Positions 43,699 to 49,841 of a stretch of 49,841 nucleotides of DNA are shown one piece after another; position 1 is the first letter of the stretch, and every line of letters starts with the position of its first letter. The notes under the pieces were generated by a model. It did no database searches, was not told the origin of the DNA, and worked only from the letters and a program-made list of their open reading frames with translations. This DNA is from CAZPDM01 sp964585305 (GTDB lineage: Bacteria; Planctomycetota; Uabimicrobiia; Uabimicrobiales; JABWCH01): contig CAZPDM010000025.1 of NCBI GenBank assembly GCA_964585305.1, forward strand, positions 1-49,841, given 5' to 3'. Made by a program: the position numbers and the translations under genes.

Positions 43699-46600
43699 TT
43701 ATTCACCTTTAGATTTAGTGATCATAAAATTTTTCACTGTACGGAAACCAACTATGTTCCACCATAAATCAGGTTCCATCCAACATCTAAATGTAGTAGT
43801 AATTTTATCTACTTCACTATTCCAACATCCTCCACGAAGTACTCTTCCTTTACCAGTTTTAGGACCACGTGGATTTGATGCGGGTGAAGTTTTGTAATAA
43901 TTTTCATCATACCAGTCTAAACACCATTCCCAAATATTTCCAGCCATATCTAAACATCCATAAGGAGAAGATCCTTTAGGAAAGGAGCCAACAGGAGAAG
44001 GCATCCTACAACCATATTTAGGCTCTCCTAGACAATTTGCAAACCATTCATCATTAGTATTAGGAAAATCGTTTCCCCAAGGATACCGCCGTTTTGGTTC
44101 TTTATTTTTGAGCATCATATTGGTATCGCCATCAAAAAAATGGCCACCTTTAGCAGCTTTTTCCCATTGGGCTTCTGTTGGTAATGATTTTATTGCCCAA
44201 GAAGCATAAGCCTGTGCATCATCAAAAGAAACATTAACTACAGGTTGAGATTCATCCATTTCCCAACATTCTTGAGGCGGTTTTTTTCGCTTTGTTTCAT
44301 CGCAAAATATATTGTATTGATACCATGTTACAGGGCATTCATCAATTAAATATCCATCAAGATTCACATCATGTTCAGGAGATTCTGGTGTAGCACCATC
44401 TTCGCCTAAATATCCCATGGTAAAAACTCCTGGTGGAATATAAAACATTGTAGCCCCATCTTTTTCACAGATAACAATATTTCCATCCCATTTATACCCC
44501 GCGGGTAAGTCAATTTTGGGTAATGGCTTTTTGGGACGTAGATATTCGCCAGCCTCATCAAAATCGTCCTCTGCTACATTAGCTTCGGCTGGTTCCTCTG
44601 CCTCTGTAGATTCTGAAACTTCGGACGCCGCTTCGGCAGGCACTGTTTCTTCCGGCAAATCATAAAGAACATTGCTCATGGGTTGTTCATCGAAATTTGC
44701 CTCATCAGAGCTTTCAGACATTTGTTCAAAATTTTCTTGGGAATCATTTTCTTGCGATTCTTCATTTTCTTGCAGATTTTGAGGAATACTCATTTGTTGA
44801 GGAGGTTCTTCTAAATCCATACCACCAGACAAATCAAAATTTCCATTAGGATATTTTAACGTAGTTGCTTCCTGAGTTAAAGCATCAGCATCAAGTTGTA
44901 TTTCCATACTAGGAGAAGTAGTTTCTTCTTCCGCCGCTACTAAATCTGCTGAATCAAAAAGGGCTTCCATTCCATCATTTGATTCGCTTTGGGCAGCTTT
45001 TGCAGAAGGTGGTGCTGCTTTTGCAGAAGGTGGTGCTGCTTTTGCAAAAGGTGGTGCTGCTTTTGCAGAAGGTGGTACTGCTTTTGCAGAAGGTGGTGCT
45101 GCTTTTGCAGAAGGTGGTGCTGCTTTTGCAGAAATATCCACCGGCATAGCAGAAGGAATTTTAGGAGTATTTTTATTTACTTGCATAATTTCTTCTAATC
45201 CAAATCCCTGTTCAGGTTCTGAGGCTAAATTATCTTCTTGAATTTCTTCTACTTGTACATCATCAATATCTTTATTGGAATGCGAACTTTCTTCTGGTAT
45301 TGCTTCTATAGCATCTTCAACTTCCGATGCTTCCAAAGGTGCTAATTCTTCAATTATATCTAACGGAGGTAATGGGAATGAAGAAGAAACAGATGTATTA
45401 GAGTCTTCTACAACTGTTGCACTATTAAAAGATGCCATACTATTTTTTCTTTGTAACCGTTCTTTAATCTCTTGTATTTTACTAATTGCTTGTTCTGCTG
45501 TATATCGTTCTTCTGCATGAGGCATAAGGCAATATCCAACTAACTCTCCAATAGTTTCACGTACTTGAGGATTTAAAGCAAAAATATTTTCTGGAGGGGG
45601 AGTTTTTCCAGTAAGTAAAAACATTAAAGTTTTTCCCATACTAAAAATATCACAACGTGCTGTTAATTCCGTATCTCCTCTTTGTTGTTCTGGAGACATA
45701 TACCCCCAAGTTCCTGCAATATTTTTAGCAATAACACTAGCTGTGCTGCGAGTAATAGATCTACTAATTTCTTCTGGATTTGGAAGCATACAAGCAATTC
45801 CAAAATCAATAATTTTGACAGTTTGTTTTTCTGGACTATATAAGATATTATTAGGTTTAATGTCTCGGTGAATAATAGGAGGATTTTGTTTATGCGCAAC
45901 AGCTAATCCTTTAGCTACTTCTAAAATAATAGTTAATGCTTCAGAAATATCTAATGGTTTTCCTTGCTTTACTTCCTGAATATATCGTTGCAAATCAATA
46001 CCTGAGCAAAACTCCATTACAATAAACGGTCGGTTGGCGCGATGGCGACCGATATCGTAAATTTTTATAATTCTTGGATCATCAACTTTTTTTGCCATAA
46101 AGGCTTCTGCAAATGTCTCTTTTAATCCACCAGTTGCATATCTCCAAAGTGTTTTTACAACAGATTTACGTTCTTCATAAAGATCGTTGCATAGAAAAGT
46201 AACTCCCATGCCACCAACACCAAGTATCTTTTGAGGAACATATCTTTCCACATCAAATAAATTACATTCTTCACTGCCAGCTTCTAAAGATTCTAACATA
46301 TAACGAAGTGCAGCATCAAAACTACCACGATTTAAAAGAGCGTGAAATAGGTTGCTTTCAATAGGCCCACGTTCTTGTTTATTAGAATTAGGCAGCAAAA
46401 CTAAAGCACGACGAAAGTATTCCGCAGCTTTATCTGGATAACCAATAGCATTAAGAATTACTCCAAGTCGATTAGCAAAGAAAGGTTTTTGTGTATATGT
46501 ATTAGGAATTTTTTCAAAAACTGTACGTGCTTTTTCTATTTTAGGCTTTTCTTTTTCTAAAATTGGCCCAAGTAAACTATGAGAAAATTCAATACGATCT

Positions 46601-47547
46601 GCACCTAAAAATTCCATTGCTTGCTTGGTTAAACGAGATACTTCTTCTACAGAATCTGACACTTCGCCACCTTCACTACTATCTTTTTTTACTTTATTTT
46701 GTTGAAGTGGCAAATCTTTTACTTTATCTAAAATATCTGTACTTGTCTGGTGTTCTAAAGTATCTGCAATACTTTGAAGAGTTTCTAAAACATTCTTTTG
46801 ATCTTCAACAAAAATTGTCATTTTCTTTAAAGCATTTTGATAATAAATAATTTCTTCTGCTAATATTTTGGCTTCTTTTTCATTACTTGAGGCAATTTGT
46901 ACTCGTTGTTTTTCTTTTGCTGTAATTTGCTTTCCAAGTAAATTTAAACGCAATTTCATTTTTGTATAACTATTAAATGTATTTAATACTTTCATACGAG
47001 CATCATTTAATAAAATTAAACGAAATTGATAATCTATCGTATGAAAAAGCACTCCTTTTTGCACTAAAAAATTAAATGAAGCGTCAGAAGGATCAAATCC
47101 TGTAATTTTATTTAAATAAAAAACAAACGTATCTGGTATACTAAAAATTTCTTTTCCTAATGTTACTTCAAGAAAAGCATTTTGAATTTGAGGTGCATCA
47201 AATCCCGTTCCTAATTCATCTACTACTTCTGGAGTACGTAATTTTTGGCAAACTTGGATAATCTTATTTTGTAAGATACGTACATCTATTTTACCTTCAA
47301 TTGCTATCGGAGTTAATTTTTTTTCTATATTTTCAAAATCTTGTAAAGAAAGTTCAAGCATATATGGTGCGCGTTGGAGTGCAGCCCAATACATGAGTTG
47401 CAAGTCTTCTGCTGAGACATTGTATCGCGCTAAATATTCAAAAGTATTTTTGCTAGCAGTCCCAGCCATAGGGTCTAATGCTGCAAAGCCAGTAATTTTG
47501 GCTACTGATCCACAGCAGGCTTTAAATAATTCAACAGGTAGTACCAT
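43699..47547 (-). CDS. Giant Ser/Thr protein kinase with TPR-like N-terminus and FGE-sulfatase domain
   Basis: 1282 residues from ATG 47547 (GAAGG upstream; the longer frame start at 47598 is dropped). Residues 1-435 are helical, including TPR-like repeats at about 360-420 (KPFFANRLGVILNAIGYPDKAAEYFRRAL). The kinase domain, about 438-705, looks intact: GVGGMGVTF, SVVK Lys, HRDIKPNN, IDFG and GTWGYMSPEQ. An acidic linker then contains seven near-identical 7-residue units (SAKAAPP). The FGE fold is about 1028-1282 (FYIPPGVFTMGYLGEDG, KSLPTEAQWEKAAKGG, GNIWEWCLDWYDENYY, RVLRGGCWN). The usual catalytic cysteine pair is missing after GGCW. A CxKDG segment just before the FGE fold matches the pseudokinase at 5881. 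No membrane segment is seen. A minus-strand extended -10 (TGCTATAAT, 47611-47619) precedes it. Confidence 0.9.
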   Translation of the reverse strand: MVLPVELFKACCGSVAKITGFAALDPMAGTASKNTFEYLARYNVSAEDLQLMYWAALQRAPYMLELSLQDFENIEKKLTPIAIEGKIDVRILQNKIIQVCQKLRTPEVVDELGTGFDAPQIQNAFLEVTLGKEIFSIPDTFVFYLNKITGFDPSDASFNFLVQKGVLFHTIDYQFRLILLNDARMKVLNTFNSYTKMKLRLNLLGKQITAKEKQRVQIASSNEKEAKILAEEIIYYQNALKKMTIFVEDQKNVLETLQSIADTLEHQTSTDILDKVKDLPLQQNKVKKDSSEGGEVSDSVEEVSRLTKQAMEFLGADRIEFSHSLLGPILEKEKPKIEKARTVFEKIPNTYTQKPFFANRLGVILNAIGYPDKAAEYFRRALVLLPNSNKQERGPIESNLFHALLNRGSFDAALRYMLESLEAGSEECNLFDVERYVPQKILGVGGMGVTFLCNDLYEERKSVVKTLWRYATGGLKETFAEAFMAKKVDDPRIIKIYDIGRHRANRPFIVMEFCSGIDLQRYIQEVKQGKPLDISEALTIILEVAKGLAVAHKQNPPIIHRDIKPNNILYSPEKQTVKIIDFGIACMLPNPEEISRSITRSTASVIAKNIAGTWGYMSPEQQRGDTELTARCDIFSMGKTLMFLLTGKTPPPENIFALNPQVRETIGELVGYCLMPHAEERYTAEQAISKIQEIKERLQRKNSMASFNSATVVEDSNTSVSSSFPLPPLDIIEELAPLEASEVEDAIEAIPEESSHSNKDIDDVQVEEIQEDNLASEPEQGFGLEEIMQVNKNTPKIPSAMPVDISAKAAPPSAKAAPPSAKAVPPSAKAAPPFAKAAPPSAKAAPPSAKAAQSESNDGMEALFDSADLVAAEEETTSPSMEIQLDADALTQEATTLKYPNGNFDLSGGMDLEEPPQQMSIPQNLQENEESQENDSQENFEQMSESSDEANFDEQPMSNVLYDLPEETVPAEAASEVSESTEAEEPAEANVAEDDFDEAGEYLRPKKPLPKIDLPAGYKWDGNIVICEKDGATMFYIPPGVFTMGYLGEDGATPESPEHDVNLDGYLIDECPVTWYQYNIFCDETKRKKPPQECWEMDESQPVVNVSFDDAQAYASWAIKSLPTEAQWEKAAKGGHFFDGDTNMMLKNKEPKRRYPWGNDFPNTNDEWFANCLGEPKYGCRMPSPVGSFPKGSSPYGCLDMAGNIWEWCLDWYDENYYKTSPASNPRGPKTGKGRVLRGGCWNSEVDKITTTFRCWMEPDLWWNIVGFRTVKNFMITKSKGE
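44994..45132 (-). repeat. 21-bp tandem repeat encoding SAKAAPP units
   Basis: About seven in-frame copies of a 21-base unit (plus strand GCTTTTGCAGAAGGTGGTGC plus T). They differ by only one or two bases; two copies encode Val or Phe in place of Ala or Ser. It forms a flexible spacer between the kinase and FGE domains, and the near-identity at DNA level suggests recent expansion. Confidence 0.9.
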
Positions 47548-47610
47548 ATTTAACCTTCTTAAAAATAGATATAACAGTCTGGCTAAATTAGCAAGCAACT
47601 TTGCTTATGA

Positions 47611-47639
47611 ATTATAGCAAACCTAGAAAAAATTAACAA
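47611..47639 (-). promoter_or_regulatory. Promoter of the large kinase-FGE gene
   Basis: On the minus strand TTGTTA (47634-47639), 17 nt, then TGC-TATAAT (TATAAT 47611-47616) is an extended -10 promoter 64 nt before the start codon. The dyad AAGCAACTTTGCTT (47593-47606) sits at the expected transcription start and may be an operator. Confidence 0.55.
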
Positions 47640-47749
47640 AATATTTTTCTTAATTTTGAGATTATAATAATATAAATATAAACTAACAATATGTTATATA
47701 ATAAGTTATATAATTTTATATAAAAAAATGAAATTTTGGAATCCTTTAT

Positions 47750-47778
47750 TTGACAAACATATATAAATATATCATACT
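47750..47778 (+). promoter_or_regulatory. Promoter of the Ig-like exported protein gene
   Basis: Consensus TTGACA (47750-47755), 17-nt spacer, CATACT (47773-47778), giving a leader of roughly 105 nt. The rest of the 47548-47892 intergenic region is very AT-rich; apart from this promoter and the divergent one at 47611-47639 I see no gene in it. Confidence 0.6.
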
Positions 47779-47892
47779 TATAATAGAAATTTAAAAATTT
47801 TCAACAGCTTTATTAGAATTTTTATTTTTTTTTCATTTTCATCCAATTGAGAAGAGAAAAGTATTTTCTATTATAAAATAAGGAGTATCAAA

Positions 47893-48828
47893 ATGCGTAC
47901 ATTTTCCATTCTTGCGATTCTATTTGTTGTGCTTGCTATAGGCATTCAAGCTCAAGTAGGACATTTTTCCCGTATTGAAATCTATCCTAATAATGTAACG
48001 ATGAACAGTGGCTCCTCATTACGTTTTACCGCAGTTGCATATAGCAATAATAATGCTGTGTTTACTCCAGATAATTTAATTTGGAGTGCTAGTATTGGTC
48101 AAATTAGCCAAGAGGGTTCATATACAGCTAGCTATTATACAGGCGACGTTACTATTAAAGTTCGCGGGCGACATGGTGAAGGACAAGCAAAAGTTTATGT
48201 TCGTTCTATATCTCCTAACCCAAATCCATATCCAAATCCAAATCCATATCCATATCCCACACCAAGTGTTTCTCGTATTCTCATCAATCCAGAAAATTCT
48301 TCTGTTTCAAGAAATGGAACAGTTCAATTTACAGCAGTAGCTTATGACGCATACAATCGTGTTATCAATTGCAATTTTATGTGGTATGCAGATGGCGGAA
48401 CTATTTCTCAAACAGGTGGATTTTATCGCGCAGATTGTGCCGCAGGGAATTATACCATTACTGCTCGTGATCCTGTAAGTGGAGTACAAGGCTTCGCACG
48501 TGTTAATGTTATGGGTGGCTATTATCCTCCCAATCCTCCTACTCCCCAACCAACAAATGCTCGTATTGTAATTACTGATTTTGATGTAGGTGGAAATATG
48601 TTTACCCCTAAAGTTAAAGTTACTGCTCAAGTTTTTGGACACCGTCTCCAAACCATTAAACTATTTGTTGTAAAACATTCTGGAGTGGAAGAAATTGATG
48701 CCCAATCTTGCAAAGATGGCCAAGTTGTTTATTTAAATGGCAAGTTTGATGCCCTTTCAAAGAGATATTTTGAAGTAAAATTATATGATAATTTTGGTCG
48801 CGAAGTTGCTTCGGAAACTCGTCGATAA
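47893..48828 (+). CDS. Exported protein with two Ig-like (BIG2-type) domains
   Basis: 311 residues; AAGGAG before the ATG. The signal peptide is about 1-20 (...LAIGIQA), then Gln. Two homologous beta domains (about 24-105 and 128-215) share the pattern R-I-x-I-x-P-x-N-x-x-V/S, S-L-R-F-T-A-V-A-Y, and a terminal V-x-V. They are separated by a Pro/Asn/Tyr linker (PNPNPYPNPNPYPYP). A C-terminal beta region (about 225-311) follows. BIG2-like domains normally serve in cell-surface adhesion or structural roles. It is monocistronic, bounded by its own promoter and a bidirectional terminator. Confidence 0.8.
   Translation: MRTFSILAILFVVLAIGIQAQVGHFSRIEIYPNNVTMNSGSSLRFTAVAYSNNNAVFTPDNLIWSASIGQISQEGSYTASYYTGDVTIKVRGRHGEGQAKVYVRSISPNPNPYPNPNPYPYPTPSVSRILINPENSSVSRNGTVQFTAVAYDAYNRVINCNFMWYADGGTISQTGGFYRADCAAGNYTITARDPVSGVQGFARVNVMGGYYPPNPPTPQPTNARIVITDFDVGGNMFTPKVKVTAQVFGHRLQTIKLFVVKHSGVEEIDAQSCKDGQVVYLNGKFDALSKRYFEVKLYDNFGREVASETRR
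48220..48262 (+). repeat. Short repeat encoding the PNPYP linker
   Basis: Repeats of CCAAATCCATAT-like 12-base units encode the Asn-Pro-Tyr linker between the two Ig-like domains. Confidence 0.7.
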
Positions 48829-48833
48829 ATAGT

Positions 48834-48874
48834 AAAAAAATATCCTTCCTTAGTTTAGGAAGGATATTTTTTTT
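48834..48874. terminator. Bidirectional terminator
   Basis: AAAAAAATATCCTTCCT (48834-48850), loop TAGTTT, AGGAAGGATATTTTTTTT (48857-48874) form a perfect GC-containing stem with poly-A/T flanks between the convergent Ig-like and GDPD genes; it overlaps the GDPD stop. Confidence 0.92.
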
Positions 48875-49762
48875 AGAATCCAATTTTTTCCCATAATTCG
48901 TCTACACTAATATCTAATTTATGACAAATTTTTCTTCCAAGATCAGGACGATCTGTAAAAAAACCATCTACCCCCAGCCAAAGCAAACTTCTCATCTGCC
49001 AAAGTTGATTGATGGTATAGGTATGTAAAATTAAATTTTGTTTATGAGCAGAATGTATTAACCATGGGTACACAAGTGAGCCATTTGGACCAATTCCATT
49101 TCCAATTTCCTTAGCTTTTTGTAATAAATGTTCTTTCCCATAAGATTTGAGCATTTTGGCATTAAACAAATAAGAACGTGGAATTTGTGGAACAAGCTCT
49201 TGAAATCTTTGTACACTATTAGCATCAAAAGATTCTAGAATAATATTTCGATTATATAAAGTACCTTCTGGGGAAATAATGTTTTTCTCTTTGAGTAAGT
49301 TGATAATTTGTTCTTCAATCCCAATATATAGTTCTGGAGATTTTGTTTCTAAATAGATTCCTATTTTAGAATCCGCTGTATTAAAAATATCTAATACTTC
49401 AGCAAAGGAAAGAATAGGAAGTTTTTCAAATGATGTTCTAGCACGTTGAGGAAATTTTTTATTAAACCAACTCCCAGAATCAAGTTGTTGCAATTCTTTC
49501 CAAGTAAAACTTCCTACTGGATCGTTTACCCGATTCGGATAGAGGTCTGAAACATTTGTGGTTCGTGCTAAAGTATCATCATGAAAAACAAAAAGTATTC
49601 CATCTTTACTACGTTGGACATCAAATTCAATGTAATTAGGAATAATTGCTACAGCCAATTTGAAAGAAGCAAGTGTACTTTCTGGTGCCCAGTATGCAGC
49701 CCCACGATGCCCAATAACTGCAGGATGTGGGATATTATATTTTGCGGCAATTTTACGACCAT
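48873..49762 (-). CDS. Glycerophosphodiester phosphodiesterase, 5' end interrupted by a group II intron
   Basis: About 296 residues of a GDPD TIM-barrel enzyme are visible after the intron boundary. Catalytic motifs are present: HRGAAYWAPESTLASF (His, Glu), EFDVQRSKDG (Glu, Asp) and VFHDDTL (His). GDPD hydrolyses glycerophosphodiesters to glycerol-3-phosphate and alcohols. The frame is open from 49762 to the stop at 48873, but no ATG, GTG or TTG lies in frame between the intron and IGHRG. The apparent upstream start (MKVACTVWKGG, ATG at 49835) is translation of intron sequence. The true N-terminus is therefore on the far side of the intron, outside the window. The gene is functional only if the intron splices. 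Confidence 0.85.
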
Positions 49763-49841
49763 ATAAGGATAGGTAATGCTTTGGTTTTATACCTCTGCAT
49801 TTTCCCCCCTTCCAAACCGTACAGGCGACTTTCATCGCATA
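49763..49841 (-). mobile_element. 3' end of a group II intron (domains V and VI), partial
   Basis: Minus strand from the edge reads TATGCGATGAAAGTCGCCTG followed by TACGGTTTGG and a G-run. This is the distal half of domain V: GCGAU-GAAA-GUCGC stem with GAAA tetraloop, two-base bulge, and the 3' strand UACGGUU that pairs with the off-window GAGCCGUA. Domain VI follows as AATGC...GCATT (about 49774-49802) enclosing GGT...ACC with an adenosine-rich 3' side for the branch point. The 3' boundary near ACCTATCCTTAT is placed by analogy, uncertain by ~10 nt. The intron body and any reverse-transcriptase ORF lie beyond the window. Confidence 0.85.

Noticed and set aside
44994..45132. CRISPR array
   Set aside because: The 21-bp units are directly adjacent with no spacers and stay in frame within the kinase-FGE gene.
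44989..45198. Cys/Arg-rich plus-strand ORF
   Set aside because: It is the antisense shadow of the SAKAAPP repeat; no ribosome site.
112..47547. Sulfatase-maturation function for the FGE domains
   Set aside because: No sulfatase gene is present and the catalytic cysteines are missing, so only the fold is claimed.
49763..49835. MKVACTVWKGG... as the real GDPD N-terminus
   Set aside because: These codons translate group II intron domain V/VI sequence; the GAAA-capped stem and conserved UACGGUU strand explain the bases better than coding does.
1..49841. Bacteroidetes origin (from +1 Gln and short RsmI)
   Set aside because: Strong Shine-Dalgarno sites and several Hanks-type kinases with FGE fusions fit a Planctomycetota-like source better; taxonomy remains unproven.

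Overview
This is AT-rich bacterial DNA with an envelope-rich, Gram-negative-type gene set: an Omp85/D15 outer-membrane barrel, many signal peptides and an Rnf module. Shine-Dalgarno sites are clear (GAAAGG, AGGAG, GGAG). It encodes four eukaryotic-like Ser/Thr kinases plus one pseudokinase; three of these five carry a C-terminal FGE-sulfatase (SUMF1) fold. It also encodes an exported prenyltransferase-repeat protein, WD40, TPR and PD40 proteins and a DUF374 acyltransferase. That mix suggests a Planctomycetota/PVC-like lineage. This is inference from gene content; the window has no rRNA or other definitive marker, and I found no tRNA or CRISPR.

Layout. 112-12295 (minus): a kinase/envelope block made of kinase-FGE, trmB, a short kinase, an Omp85-like barrel, a pseudokinase-FGE and a 1283-residue single-pass membrane protein. 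12389-17059: a short RsmI-type methyltransferase (minus), then a CpdB-like phosphoesterase and a secreted amidase-PD40 fusion (plus). 17162-21839 (minus): a secreted DnaJ-zinc-finger protein, a HAMP-SpoIIE phosphatase, pgpA, ndk and selD. selD reads through an in-frame UGA, a selenocysteine codon with a SECIS-like hairpin behind it. 22084-26157 (plus): sucC-sucD and an exported M3 oligopeptidase. 26226-31554 (minus): a metal permease, hrpA and a tiny membrane ORF. 31680-42748 (plus): an exported zinc-finger protein, rnfE-rnfA-rnfB, an exported unknown, a kinase-FHA, a DUF374 acyltransferase, a WD40-TPR protein and a prenyltransferase-repeat protein. 42870-47547 (minus): surE and a giant kinase-FGE. 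47893-48828 (plus): an exported Ig-like protein. 48873 to the right edge (minus): a GDPD gene whose 5' part is replaced by the 3' end (domains V/VI) of a group II intron that continues past the window.

How the parts relate. Housekeeping genes (sucCD, ndk, pgpA, trmB, hrpA, surE, rnfEAB) are interspersed with phospho-signalling genes (kinases, pseudokinase, FHA reader, SpoIIE phosphatase) and exported repeat proteins. Strong stem-loop terminators sit at most convergent junctions. Eight of eleven exported proteins have Gln right after the predicted signal-peptidase site, like the 'Q-rule' known from Bacteroidetes. The observations most worth following are the selenoprotein SelD, the intron-split GDPD gene, the Gln+1 rule, and the pseudokinase/membrane-protein pair next to an Omp85 barrel.
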